64,000 bases of DNA from Struthidea cinerea (lineage: Eukaryota; Chordata; Aves; Passeriformes; Corcoracidae). Positions 57,001 to 64,000 of the stretch are shown one piece after another (the stretch's first letter is position 1; the number at the start of each line of letters is the position of its first letter). The notes under the pieces are model-generated. The model was not told where the DNA came from, did not search any database, and was given only the letters and a program-made list of their open reading frames with translations. Location of the stretch: assembly GCA_013397865.1 (NCBI GenBank), contig VZTI01002652.1, positions 1 through 64,000 of the forward strand, read 5' to 3'. A program made the translations under genes and the position numbers.

Positions 57001-60000
57001 ACACTATTTCTTAGAATTTTGTAAAGCACCTAATTAAAAGAACTTCAGGAAACGTATTTTAAATTATTTTAAAATTTGTTTTTAAAAATCCAAATGTAAT
57101 AATATTGTTTGGAAGTTTGGAAATTTTTTATCATTATCTAATTTAAGAGGGTTTTTCACTTAACATATTTTTTGGTTTTACAGTATTTCATACAATGCCA
57201 GCAGCAGGTCAATATGTGGAAAGTCATAATTTTGAGTGACTTCATAAGGCGACATGATGTCATAAATTGTTCTTTTAATATTGTTTTCAAAACTATTAGA
57301 AATTATCTTTTTAGTGATGAAACAGTTTGACTTTTGTAGGTCAGGCTGTTTTCCATTACAGTTGTAATTATATAAATTCATATTGTAAATCACTACAGCT
57401 GTCATGTAAAAATGTGACTTAACAGTTGAAATATCTTCATTTTTGTTTAAAAAGAGTAGCTAGTGATTTAAAATAACAGATATCATGGCATTCTTATTCT
57501 TATATCATGACATTCTTATTATGTTCTGTCATTTTCTAGCAAGCCAGTTGTGAGAAAGCCTATTGTCTGTTGTACATGAGGTTGTTGCCCTACTATAACA
57601 TTGTGTGGCTTCATAGACAAGCGATGTTGTAAATTAACGAGAGACAAAACTTGTAAAAAGTCTTACAAGAAAATCACTTTATCTCTAGGGTCTATCAGAA
57701 TTTTTCTAATGAAAACTTCAAATGTTCCTTGTCAAAAAGATTTGGAAATTAATTCTAGTTCTTATGTATTGCGCAGATCTGAATTTACAACTTCATTCAT
57801 AGGAAAAGAAATCTAACAATACTGCTTCTAGCCTAGTTTTCTGAGAAAACGTGTTTTACATCTTCTCCATGAGTCTTTCTGTGCATTCATTCCCTTTCCC
57901 CCCATGAAAAAAAACTCGAACCAAAACAAAACTCTTTTGAACCCAGCAGCCTGTTGTAAACCATATTTGATATAGTGGCAGTCCCAAGATGGTAAGATTC
58001 TACAGGTTTGGTGAAAACAAGCAGCTGTGAAAAGGAGATGATACTGCCCTTTATTGACCAGCAGATATTCGAGAGACGAGTATGGGAGGTTGTGAGTGCT
58101 CAATCTCCAATAACAATATCACTGTGTCTCTGCTTTTCTAGACACAGAAGACTCCTATTTAGAACCTCAAATTCATTGGCATTTGGGCTCAGATCAGTCC
58201 TCAAACTATTTGCTTTTGTTCTTGATTTGATGTTATTTATAATTAAATTGTGTGTCTTTTAACATTAAATATTACCAGTTATTCTAAACTTACTGTCGGT
58301 GTTCGCTGTTATGGCTTTTGTCTTCTACCTGACATTTACTAGAGATTTAGATAACAATCCTCAGAAACTAGGTGTCTTGCCAAGATAATCTTGAAACATT
58401 CCCATATCCTTCCCCATGGACATGCCTGCTGTTTTGATTAGGTCATTGATATTTACTTTGTCAGATAACCTCATAAGATGTTTGATGTTACCTGTGCTGA
58501 TAAGGTGTTTTTCCTGGAATATATTACAGAGTGTTCTGTTAACAAACTGCATCTCTCTTTTTTATTATTTTTTATTTCTTCTTTTCGTGTGTTTGTTTGA
58601 GTTGTGTACCAATGCATGTATACCACTCTGGGCCAGAACATCACAGATTACAAAAACATACTGAAATTTTTATGGTCACCCTTATTGAACTCTGTCTGCA
58701 TTTGTGCCATCTGTGTTCTGAATCTTGACCTCAGTAGCTTTCTTCTGATTTCTTCCCCAACACAAAATCCATTTTTTTGATCTATTATTACTTAGTGCTT
58801 CATTTCCTTTGTATTTTGCATGCAGTCTCCTAAATATCTCCTGAAGGTAAGAGTCTCAGTTACTTTATTGAGAACTGTAATCTTTCAGCTATTATTTTAC
58901 TGTTGAGAAGTGTGTTCTTAACTCAGTGAGTGTTGGAAATTATTGTATGGAGCAAAGTCCGGAAAGTGTAGCACAGGTGCTGACAACAGCATTATCTGGT
59001 TTATACAAATGCCACCTGCTCAGAGCAGATGGTAAACTGCCACAAAGCAAGTGAATGCTAAAATGCTGTTAATGCTCCATGCAAACAGGATGCTGGTTAA
59101 TTTTCTTTAATTTTGTTGAGCTTTAATGCGGCAACACAATCTGCTTGTTATGGGTAACCACAGTTATACTCATTCATAAATTCTGGTTTCATTTTGATAA
59201 GAACAGCTATACTAACAATATAACTAAAACCTGCAAGGAGCAGTATTTTCACTGTCCGTGTATGTCCTCTAAAAATAACTCTTCTGCAATGCTGAAAAAG
59301 TGGTAGGCTATGGCAGTTCAGCAAAACAAGATTGCTGAAATTCTTGGCATCAAAATAGCAATATAAAATAATTAATAGTAACCGTAGCAGGAGAAGGGAG
59401 CAGACTTAAAAGTTGTGGGATTACCTACTTTGTTTGCCACTCATTATCCTACAATAATTTTTCCATATGTAAGCAAAATGAGGCAGTTCAATTTCCTTCC
59501 TGGCCTGTTGGAGTTCATTGTAGTGGCAATAATAGGAATACTTTTTAGAAATCAGTTCCTAAGGTAGTGCAACCTGACAGCTGTTTCATTGGCTGAGGGT
59601 TATACTGCCATAAGTCTGGAGTGCTCTTGCACTATCAAAAAAAGTTCAGAATGCTTACACATCTCTCCAAAATCAATGTGTGTCCTGCATCTGTTAGAAG
59701 CTGGCCTTGCTATCTCTCATAAAGTATTCTGAAGTACTCATGCCTGAAGGAATGACTATAACAAAAACTGAACCCAGCTTTCACGGGCAAGGTGGGGTGA
59801 GTCTGCAGTGTTTCTGGAACAATCCTAACATCAGAGTTTTGTCTTCCAGGTTGACACAATGGAAGTTATGCGGCATCCTGAGGAAACAACTAACATGAAG
59901 CGGCAAACTATGGCTTCCTATTTTAGGGTACAAAAACTAAAATGAAAAGAAGCATTTTGATAATAAGAACAATAGATATATCTAAAATATTTGTGGGATT

Positions 60001-62014
60001 GTTAGATCAAAGAGAAATATAAGAGAATTTTTTTATTCTGTTACGAGGCTTTTGTAGATTCATAAACATTTTTTTGCTTCTTTTCTCTTTGTTTCGTCAT
60101 ACTTGTGCTTTTATAGTTTCACTGAGTATGTTGATAACAGAATCTAGATCCTAGACTGTTTTCCGTCTAAAATGCTAGCGGTCTAGAACAGATGTTGTTA
60201 TAAACAGAACACCAATTTTGTGCAAATAAAATAGATGTTATCACTAAAGTCTTCATATTTTTTTGCAAGCTGAGGCATACATACCTTTAAAGATTAAGAT
60301 TTTTCATTTGTGCTAATAAGTAAAAACAATCCATCTTTTGGAATTGCTGTTATAAATCATATGGATTGCCATTTTATTGGTAGCAATCCTGTCTGAGGTA
60401 ATGCGTATTCTGTATGTGTGTTTAAATCAAACAGGCAAGGAAAGGGCATCAAAAATGTTGGAACTGGAAACTTAGGAGTCAAGAAAGTGCTAGTCCAAGC
60501 AGTGCAGCACTGTCCAAGACTCTTGGTTACTGTTTTCTTCTTGCAGTCATTGCAAAGTGGAAAAGTTTTCAGCAGCTGGCTCTTGGGCTGCACTTGTACC
60601 ATGCAGAATAGGGAAGTTCACAAAGTTGTGCTAGCCAGTGTGAGTCAAAGCTTCCTGCTATGTAGGAATACCTGTTCAATTTGTCTTGTAAAATAGTGTA
60701 AGGAAGGGCATAGAGGAAGCTGGTGTATATTGAGATGTTGCCCCAGTGTGGAGAGTACAAGGACACACATTCAGACTTGTCACACAGGTGTGCACTGAGA
60801 GTGCTCTTGCACAGAACCGCACAAATTGCAGCTCAGTAGGAACTGTAAGAGGAAAAAAAAGGGTAATGGGGAGTGAGTGTGGAAGTAGGCCATAATACAC
60901 ATGCAAGCTGCAGCAAGGTGACGACAATCAGTTTGGAATTGTACGTGGTTTTGAGACACATATGGGTATATGAGATTGAACGTAGTTGGTAACGCATACT
61001 TATCATACAACAGCTTAATGATGTGAGTATAGAGCAGAAGTACCAGTATTCAGAGGAGTCAATGGAGAAAAAGATATATATGATCTGATCAAACATTTTT
61101 CATTTTAGTTTAAAATGCAATGGACTAAATTGTTTTCTGTGTCCAGGGTGGATAGGAAACAAAGTAATGGACCTACATTTCAGCAGGAAGATTTTTTAGT
61201 TCTTAGATGCTAAGAACTTTATGAATAGTCATGATAATATAGCAGTTCAACAGATGTCTGGGGAGACTGTGCAGTTTATATCCTCAGTGATTCTGAAAAA
61301 TGAATGTAACAGAGATGTACCTGAAATGTTAAAGATACATCTAGTGTTCTCTGTGGACAGAGCACTAAACTGATGACTTCTTGCAACCTTTTCCCCGCGA
61401 TTTGCTGTGAATTTCAGTGATTGTTTCATGGTAAAGCTTGTGTTTCTTTTGGGGATATTTGATCAGTCAAATGTGTCTACAGTAGAATTATAGTTAGGAC
61501 AATTTAAATTTTTTTTATGGACTTTCCTCAACTATGGAAATGTGATACAAGGAGATATGAAGAAAAAGGTGTAAGAAGTAAGAAATCAGATTCAGAATAT
61601 TTAACTTTTTTTTCCAACTAAAAATTTTTAATAGGTTCCACATTTCAGCTGAAATCTTAAAAATTAATAAAAAGGCAATGGAGATTAACATTACAGATTA
61701 AAATATAAGCAAGCATTACAAACTGTTTACAAGTATGTATCTCCTGCTTAAGTAGTTACATTGCAGTTTTTTGTCAAGTGTGTGCATCTTTTTTATTTTC
61801 CTCACTAGTATTCCCTCATGGATCTTTTGTCCAAAATGGTTGTTGGACAGCCTCACTTTATCCGCTGCATTAAACCTAATGATGATCGAGAAGCACTGAT
61901 GTTTTCTCATGAGAGAGTTCTACTGCAGCTACGATATACTGGAATTCTGGAAACTGTCAAAATACGTCAGAAAGGGTATTCTCATCGCATCCTTTTTGAA
62001 GAGTTTGTAAAAAG
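17873..62014 (+). CDS. MYO3B: Class III myosin (kinase-motor fusion), partial, 17 exons
   Basis: This is the gene-level entry. Class III myosins are actin motors fused to a Ste20-family kinase; they act at tips of stereocilia, calycal processes and filopodia, and the kinase autophosphorylates the motor. The 17 exons listed below join to 732 codons without a stop or frameshift, and every junction fits in phase. Order in the fragment: kinase C-lobe end (residues 1-25), linker to about 75, then myosin motor to 732. Visible motifs are GESGAGKT (164-171), NDNSSRF (switch I), DIFGFE (switch II), an acidic TEDS-site Glu 16 residues before DAMSK, and HFIRCIKPN. I chose MYO3B over MYO3A because the sequence follows the MYO3B pattern I recall at CLIKDFE, RPYHV, NLSIYSPQ, NPPHIFASADAAYQ and RHPEETTNMKRQT. 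The family is near certain and the paralogue is likely. The gene appears intact; both ends lie outside the window. Confidence 0.95.
20999..21057 (+). repeat. Short tandem duplication, AGAAAGAAACAGGCTGG
   Basis: The phrase AAGAAACAGGCTGG occurs twice, flanked on both sides by GGTAGAAAGAAAC, giving a three-part local duplication. Confidence 0.85.
24877..24915 (+). repeat. 39-base homopurine tract
   Basis: G4 A13 G8 A6 followed by mixed A/G, with no pyrimidine over 39 bases. Such tracts can form triplex structure. It lies in the 11 kb intron. Confidence 0.9.
26130..26252 (+). mobile_element. CR1 3' tail remnant
   Basis: The last 60 bases (CTCTTCAGGTCTCTTCTGAC, then CAAACCATCCTGTGATTCTAT) are the 3' terminus of a CR1. 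Upstream of about 26190 the likeness fades, so the left border is uncertain. Confidence 0.6.
29085..29181 (+). CDS. MYO3B: MYO3B exon: kinase-motor linker and motor start
   Basis: The acceptor is aacttccAG. The first base completes the Arg split at 18028. It encodes HERIHTRRPYHVDRADKY, then SLDDDLVNLEVLDE, the usual opening of the myosin head. It ends in phase 0 at GAG|GTACTG. The basic linker and acidic DDD patch match class III myosins. Confidence 0.95.
29182..30074 (+). other. MYO3B: MYO3B intron, 0.9 kb
   Basis: GT-AG intron of AT-rich sequence with no recognised element. Confidence 0.85.
30075..30191 (+). CDS. MYO3B: MYO3B exon: motor N-terminal region
   Basis: A 117-nt, phase 0/0 exon between tcttctcAG and CAG|GTAAGA. 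It encodes DTIIHQLQKRYADLQIYTYV followed by GDILIALNPFQ, the conserved early head strand (the family pattern is YTYxGxxLIAxNP). The last residues, NLSIYSPQ, are one of the features that favour MYO3B over MYO3A. Confidence 0.96.
30192..31040 (+). other. MYO3B: MYO3B intron, 0.85 kb
   Basis: GT-AG intron with a TTTTG repeat near 30340. The middle (30400-30700) is less AT-rich, but I could not assign it to a repeat family. Confidence 0.85.
31041..31145 (+). CDS. MYO3B: MYO3B exon: motor, PPHIFASAD segment
   Basis: A 105-nt, phase 0/0 exon between taaatttAG and CAG|GTAAGA. It encodes FSKLYHGVKRSSNPPHIFAS and then ADAAYQSMVTFSKDQ. The PPHIFAxAD-AYQ pattern is the universal myosin segment just before the P-loop. 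Confidence 0.96.
31146..33674 (+). other. MYO3B: MYO3B intron, 2.5 kb
   Basis: GT-AG intron ending in the T8/TG tract. Nothing else was recognised. Confidence 0.85.
33647..33668 (+). repeat. T8 plus (TG)6 tract at the P-loop exon acceptor
   Basis: Eight T (33647-33654), A, then alternating TG (33656-33668) end six bases before the exon at 33675. This replaces an ordinary pyrimidine tract and is likely to vary in length between individuals. Confidence 0.9.
33675..33758 (+). CDS. MYO3B: MYO3B exon: P-loop (ATP-binding)
   Basis: An 84-nt, phase 0/0 exon encoding CIIISGESGAGKTESAHLIV and then QHLTFLGK. GESGAGKT (33690-33713) is the Walker A P-loop of the motor. Human MYO3B, as I recall it, has Ser in place of the Ala; Ala is the common myosin residue. 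The acceptor AG is preceded by a T8 run and a TG repeat (see findings). The donor is AAG|GTATTT, weaker than its neighbours. Skipping this exon would keep the frame but delete nucleotide binding. Confidence 0.97.
33759..34441 (+). other. MYO3B: MYO3B intron, 0.7 kb
   Basis: GT-AG intron without recognised elements. Confidence 0.85.
34442..34644 (+). CDS. MYO3B: MYO3B exon: switch I region
   Basis: The exon encodes ANNRALREKILQVNPLVEAF, the conserved NPxxEAFGNA segment, then switch I (NDNSSRF, 34523-34543) and GKYLEMMF, ending in SRVIKQAV. The last codon is split 2/1: GT here plus G at 35006. The donor used must be GT|GTAGGT; the nearby alternative at 34649 would bring in an in-frame TAG. Confidence 0.96.
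34645..35005 (+). other. MYO3B: MYO3B intron, 0.36 kb
   Basis: GT-AG intron. An open frame happens to run from 34821 into the next exon, but its upstream part has no family likeness. Confidence 0.85.
35006..35104 (+). CDS. MYO3B: MYO3B exon: motor upper 50 kDa, NFHIFYYIYAG
   Basis: The acceptor is a long T tract ending in ccAG. The exon completes Val and encodes GEKNFHIFYYIYAGLYHQKK, then LSEYRLPDKKPPR, with the Arg split at AG|GTAACT. GE-NFHIFY-AG is the family-wide pattern following switch I. Confidence 0.95.
35105..35695 (+). other. MYO3B: MYO3B intron, 0.6 kb
   Basis: GT-AG intron without recognised elements. Confidence 0.85.
35696..35810 (+). CDS. MYO3B: MYO3B exon: motor upper 50 kDa
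   Basis: The acceptor is ctctattTAG and the first base completes Arg. It encodes YIDNETGRVMHDIVTKDSYG and then RQFEAIQHCFRIIGFTDE, ending in phase 0 at GAG|GTAAGA. The Y-x-IDNETGRVMHDI pattern fits MYO3B. Confidence 0.94.
35811..36180 (+). other. MYO3B: MYO3B intron, 0.37 kb
   Basis: GT-AG intron without recognised elements. Confidence 0.85.
36181..36307 (+). CDS. MYO3B: MYO3B exon: motor upper 50 kDa, ILNTGNIEF
   Basis: The acceptor is tcttttacAG. The exon encodes EVYSVYRILTGILNTGNIEF, equivalent to the family's I-A-ILHLGNIxF helix, then AAITSQHQTDKSEVPDPEAL and DN, with one base of an Ala codon before GTATAT. The downstream intron is only 140 bp, the shortest in the window. Confidence 0.95.
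36448..36658 (+). CDS. MYO3B: MYO3B exon: cardiomyopathy loop, TEDS site and relay approach
   Basis: The first two bases complete Ala. It encodes AALLSIGSEELQEALTSHCV, then [40 protein letters not shown] and TLLQPDKNI. The residue 16 positions before DAMSK (the TEDS site) is Glu, which in myosins normally gives a motor that needs no head phosphorylation there. The exon ends on TG of a Cys codon and its donor is GC, not GT (GCAAGT). Confidence 0.95.
36659..37758 (+). other. MYO3B: MYO3B intron with GC-AG splice sites
   Basis: This 1.1 kb intron starts GCAAGT rather than GT and ends atgcAG. The frame requires it: TG + C makes the Cys before NAESGMNVG. The nearest GT donor (36663) would put TGA in frame within three codons of the next exon. 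No repeat was recognised inside. Confidence 0.85.
37759..37906 (+). CDS. MYO3B: MYO3B exon: switch II and relay helix
   Basis: The acceptor is ttcacatgcAG. The first base completes Cys. It encodes NAESGMNVGILDIFGFENFS and then RNSFEQLCINIANEQIQFYF and NQHIFALEQ. DIFGFE (37793-37810) is switch II, and NSFEQLCINxANE is the relay helix. It ends in phase 0 at CAG|GTAAAT. Confidence 0.97.
38143..38296 (+). CDS. MYO3B: MYO3B exon: lower 50 kDa, [20 protein letters not shown]
   Basis: The acceptor is gacttttgtAG. It encodes MEYQSEGIDATTVEYEDNRP, then [20 protein letters not shown] and RFPQATDLTLV plus one base of Asp. This corresponds to the motor segment [19 protein letters not shown] found in all myosins. 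The donor is GTATGT. Confidence 0.96.
38297..41127 (+). other. MYO3B: MYO3B intron, 2.8 kb, carrying the antisense LTR
   Basis: GT-AG intron. About 40% of it is the GC-rich LTR-like element (39097-40241). The flanks are AT-rich and unremarkable. Confidence 0.85.
39097..40241 (-). mobile_element. GC-rich LTR-like element, antisense to MYO3B
   Basis: A sharply bounded GC- and CpG-rich block in AT-rich intron. On the minus strand it starts TGTTAGAATCC (40241) and ends CCAAACCAAGACA (39097), so it has TG...CA termini. An AATAAA overlapping a TATATA run lies at 39243-39263, about 150 bases from the 3' end, as expected for R/U5. The wording TCTTGGTTTGG...GGTGTCTGCC resembles a repeat I recall from songbird genomes. 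No open frame of retroviral character is present and no target duplication is obvious. It is best read as a solo LTR of about 1.1 kb. Confidence 0.55.
41128..41216 (+). CDS. MYO3B: MYO3B exon: lower 50 kDa, HYAGKV
   Basis: The acceptor is caatgtctAG. Two bases complete Asp, followed by KFEDNLRCKYFWRPKGVELS and FGIQHYAGK. The F-x-I-x-HYAGKV strand is a myosin hallmark; its Val lies on the next exon. It ends in phase 0 at AAG|GTAAGG. Confidence 0.96.
41217..42742 (+). other. MYO3B: MYO3B intron, 1.5 kb
   Basis: GT-AG intron with no recognised element. Confidence 0.85.
42743..42872 (+). CDS. MYO3B: MYO3B exon: lower 50 kDa up to loop 2
   Basis: The acceptor is cccacgctAG, and the exon itself begins GTATTA. 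It encodes VLYDASAFLEKNRDTLPADI, then VVVLRTSENKLLQQLFSSPL and TKTG, with the Gly split after one base before GTATTT. LEKNRDTLP matches the conserved K-N-x-D-x-x segment leading to loop 2. Confidence 0.96.
42965..43437. repeat. Diverged local repeat array with two interleaved units
   Basis: A unit of about 77 bases at 42965-43042 (ATCTCCTTTCCAGAGTGTTT core) recurs at 43360-43437 with a 395-base offset. A second unit at 43104-43185 (GGTTTGGTCCATTTCCCTGC) recurs at 43261-43340 with a 157-base offset. Both are T- and C-rich. This points to an old local tandem duplication about 90 bases after a MYO3B donor site. Confidence 0.75.
43018..43079. repeat. Long inverted repeat (26-bp stem, 10-base loop)
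   Basis: The left arm 43018-43043 pairs with the right arm 43054-43079 around the loop GAAGCATTTA. There is one mismatch, which is a G-U pair in RNA. The inner 17 pairs (ATTTCCTTTCATGAAAT) are perfect. It lies inside the repeat array. Confidence 0.85.
55684..55763 (+). CDS. MYO3B: MYO3B exon: first part of loop 2
   Basis: An 80-nt exon 12.8 kb from its upstream partner. The acceptor is ttctttttgaacAG and the exon begins GTAATT. Two bases complete Gly, then NLAQARARVTAASRSLPPQL and SAGRIK, ending in phase 0 at AAG|GTTAGT. Loop 2 is the surface loop contacting actin. In human MYO3A, as I recall, threonines near this loop are autophosphorylated and lower actin affinity. The basic NLAQARAR run favours MYO3B. 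Confidence 0.92.
57480..57520 (+). repeat. Imperfect 20-base tandem duplication
   Basis: ATATCATGGCATTCTTATTC is followed directly by ATATCATGACATTCTTATT. Confidence 0.8.
58826..58846 (+). CDS. MYO3B: Candidate MYO3B 21-nt microexon in loop 2
   Basis: A 21-nt open stretch encoding SPKYLLK sits between a pyrimidine-rich acceptor ending ttttgcatgcAG and the near-perfect donor AAG|GTAAGA. The flanking exons end and start in phase 0, so inclusion keeps the frame and adds seven residues between SAGRIK and VDTMEV. Two TGC trinucleotides lie at 58817-58819 and 58821-58823, just before the acceptor, where SRRM4-type neural microexons usually carry UGC. I cannot confirm that it is used. Short decoy exons occur by chance. 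Confidence 0.45.
59850..59927 (+). CDS. MYO3B: MYO3B exon: end of loop 2, ETTNMKRQT
   Basis: A 78-nt, phase 0/0 exon between tgtcttccAG and AGG|GTACAA. It encodes VDTMEVMRHPEETTNMKRQT and MASYFR. This bridges loop 2 to the next actin-binding helix. Several Thr residues after basic residues (KRQT) are plausible targets of the molecule's own kinase. The spelling RHPEETTNMKRQ is a strong MYO3B marker. Confidence 0.95.
59928..61808 (+). other. MYO3B: MYO3B intron, 1.9 kb
   Basis: GT-AG intron with donor GTACAA. No recognised element. Confidence 0.85.
61809..62014 (+). CDS. MYO3B: MYO3B exon: actin-binding helix, SH helix and converter entry
   Basis: The acceptor is ttcctcactAG. It encodes YSLMDLLSKMVVGQPHFIRC, then IKPNDDREALMFSHERVLLQ, LRYTGILETVKIRQKGYSHR and ILFEEFVK, with Arg split at AG|GTAAGA. 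HFIRCIKPN (61854-61880) and the LxYTGILET SH helix are universal motor elements. As is usual for class III, the reactive SH1 cysteine of muscle myosin is absent (KIRQ). The rest of the converter is beyond the window. Confidence 0.97.
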
Positions 62015-62724
62015 GTAAGACTTGTGTAATAGGGCTGTTTTTCTAATATTCCATTCAGTAAGATATATGCTATGTTTAAGTACAGAAAGTTCTACAAACA
62101 TTGTTCGTAGGTGTGTGGTCTGAATCTCAAATGAGGGCAGGGACTTACAGAGATTAAAAACTACAAGCGATATCTGATCTCTAATGGAGAACAGTCAGTG
62201 TGAAACCAGCAGAGAACGCAAGTAGCAAGCCTGTCCCCATGGTTCCCTGTGTAGAGGCAACAAGTGGAAATTATGCATCCTCCTCAGATAATTCAAGGAT
62301 TTTGGAAGGTCAGTGACCTTCAGCCATCATATGAAGAATGTGCACATGTTTAAGAATTAACTGATATAAAAGCTTCAGATTTAGCTTTGTAGAGTCATTT
62401 ATCTATAGACGTCATGAATTATAATCAGATTTCTGTTCACCCTAACCCTTCTCATGGCTACTCTTACTGGCTTTAATACATATTCTCAATCTCAATAAGT
62501 TATAAATCTGATTCAGGAAATGCTATTGTCTTTATGATGGCAATATGGCTATATGAATTATGGTTTTATCTATATTTTAAATATGGGTTTGTATAGTATT
62601 TACTGGTTTTCATTGTGTAGGATTGGTAATTCAACAATGAGCAGAAGCACTACCATTAACCATTTAGGTAATCGTACGAACAAGCAATGAATGGTTAAAG
62701 CAACCATGTTGTGATATTTTTTGA
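62015..62724 (+). other. MYO3B: Start of the MYO3B intron after the last exon in the window
   Basis: Donor GTAAGA, then AT-rich intron up to the CR1 copy. The next coding exon (rest of converter) was not found before 64000. Confidence 0.85.
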
Positions 62725-64000
62725 GCTGGAGGTGGCTCATCCAGACAATATAGAATTAATGGATCTACTGAAAGCAAGTCATTAGTCTCACTTCAGTGCC
62801 TGATAAACTTAGGGAGAAGGTTATTCTGGGACGTATTGAAAAATACCTGAAAGACAATGCAGTCACTGGTTGCAGCCAGCACAGCTTCATGAGAGGAAAG
62901 TCCTGCTTATCAAACCTGATTTCATTTTATGATAAAGTAACCCACCTAAGCTGACCAAGGGAAGCCAGTTGATGTAATCTTTTTGGATTTCAGTAAAGCT
63001 GTTGATACTGTCTCTCACAGTATCCTTCAGGACAAAATGTCCAGCACACAGCTGGATAAACATGTCATGCAGTGGGTGAGTAACTGGCTCACAATTTGGG
63101 CACAAAAGGTTATAGTGAATGGGGTGACATCAGACTGGTGTCCAGTCACTAATGGGGTTCCACAGGGTTCCATCCTCAGCTCTGTGCTCCTCAGCATCCC
63201 CATAAATGGCTTGGATGCAGGCTGGAAGTGATACCAAGCAAGTTCACCATTGATGCAAAACTAGGAGGAGCAGTTGACTCCCTTGACAGCAGGGAGACCC
63301 AGCAGAGAGACCTCAACAAGTTAGAGGGCTGGGCAACCACCAGCCAAGTAAACTTCAGCAAGGGAAAGTGCCAGGTTCTGCACCTGGGATTGGGCACCCC
63401 TGGATCTACAGACTGACTGGGGAATGAGGTGCTGGAGAGCAGTGCCACAGAGAGGGACCTGGGGGTCCTGGTCAATGGCGAGTTGAATGAGTCAGCAGTG
63501 CCCTGGCAGCCAGGAGGGTCAGCCGTGTCCTGGGGGGCATCAGGCACAGCATCGCCAGCTGGCCAAGGGAGGGATTGTCCCACTCTGCTCTGCACTGGGG
63601 CAGCCTCATCTCAAGTCCTGTGTGCAGTTTTGGGTACCACAATGTAAGGTATTAAACTATAGAGAAGTGTCCAAAGAAGCACAATGAAGATGGTGAAGGG
63701 CCTTAAGGGGGAGCCGTATGAGGAGCAGCTGAGGTCACTTGGTCTTTCAGCCTGGCGGAGACCGAGGGGAGACCTCACTGCAGTTACAACTTGTGAGGGC
63801 AAGAGGAGGGGAAGCACTGATCTCTTCTTTGTGGTGACCAGTGACAGGACCCAAGGGAATGGCCTGAAGCTGTGCCAAGGGAAGTTGAAGTCGGATATCA
63901 GGAAAAGGTTCTTCACCCAAAGGGTGGTCAGGCACTGGAACAGGCTCCCCATGGAAGTGTTCACAGCATCAAGCCTGACAGAGTTCAAGAAGCATTTGGA
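62725..64000 (+). mobile_element. CR1 LINE with decayed reverse transcriptase (runs off window)
   Basis: This starts near GAGCTGGAGGTGGCTC and continues past the window end. The reverse-transcriptase block near 62980-63225 is recognisable: VIFLDFSKAVDTVSHSILQD, then VIVNGVTSDWCPVTNGVPQG. The catalytic FADD box is degraded: the region reads FTIDAKLGG where the family has FADDTKLGG. A frameshift near 63225 and stops at about 63413 separate it from the downstream GDLGVLVN-like part. It is the same CR1 type as the copy at 1-806 and shares long near-identical stretches (63495-63600 against 175-290). It is inactive and lies in the MYO3B intron after the last exon. Confidence 0.9.

Larger units (their letters stand above)
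55764..59849 (+). other. MYO3B: MYO3B intron, 4.1 kb, within loop 2 coding region
   Basis: Phase 0 intron separating the two loop 2 exons. It contains the candidate microexon (58826-58846), a G-rich GGGGTTT run near 56461 and a small tandem duplication at 57480. Confidence 0.8.

Noticed and set aside
17873..62014. MYO3A as the gene identity
   Set aside because: MYO3A, as I recall it, differs at the kinase end (CLTKDYEKRP), the linker, the SLGLYS segment and loop 2, while every exon here follows the MYO3B wording. A phylogeny would settle it.
1..64000. CRISPR arrays, operons, tRNA or rRNA genes
   Set aside because: None seen. The repeats are retroposons or simple repeats, and the gene structure is vertebrate with introns.

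Overview
The window is vertebrate genomic DNA, almost certainly from a bird. It is AT-rich, carries several CR1 retroposons with the avian 3' tail (ATTCTATG-like), and has long introns between short exons. An LTR-like, GC-rich block at about 39.1-40.2 kb resembles repeats I associate with songbirds, so a passerine is my best guess, but that rests on recall and no search was run.

One protein-coding gene spans most of the window on the + strand: the middle of a class III myosin, best matched to MYO3B. Class III myosins have an N-terminal Ste20-like kinase joined to a myosin motor and work at the tips of actin protrusions in hair cells and photoreceptors. I mapped 17 exons (17873-62014). They join in one uninterrupted frame of 732 whole codons with a partial codon at each end. 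They cover the last part of the kinase C-lobe, the kinase-motor linker and most of the motor, including the P-loop, switch I, switch II, the loop 2 region, the HFIRCIKPN strand and the SH helix. Earlier kinase exons lie before the window. The end of the converter, the IQ motifs and the tail lie after it.

Layout: 1-806 is the 3' end of a CR1 element. 807-17872 is intron with a candidate solo LTR (7861-8156) and a CR1 3' fragment (about 15650-15907). The kinase-end exon is at 17873-18028, followed by an 11 kb intron. A dense cluster of eleven exons runs from 29085 to 38296. An antisense LTR-like element of about 1.1 kb sits at 39097-40241. Two motor exons follow at 41128 and 42743, with a diverged tandem repeat and a long hairpin just beyond the second. 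A 12.8 kb intron leads to the loop 2 exons at 55684 and 59850, then the exon at 61809-62014. A second, longer CR1 copy with a decayed reverse transcriptase begins near 62725 and runs off the window.

The most interesting observations concern splicing. There is a candidate 21-nt frame-preserving microexon (58826-58846) that would add seven residues to motor loop 2. There is a GC-AG intron required by the reading frame (36659-37758), an in-frame tandem donor at the kinase-motor linker (18029/18041), and a TG repeat against the acceptor of the in-frame P-loop exon. I found no second gene, RNA gene or CRISPR array.
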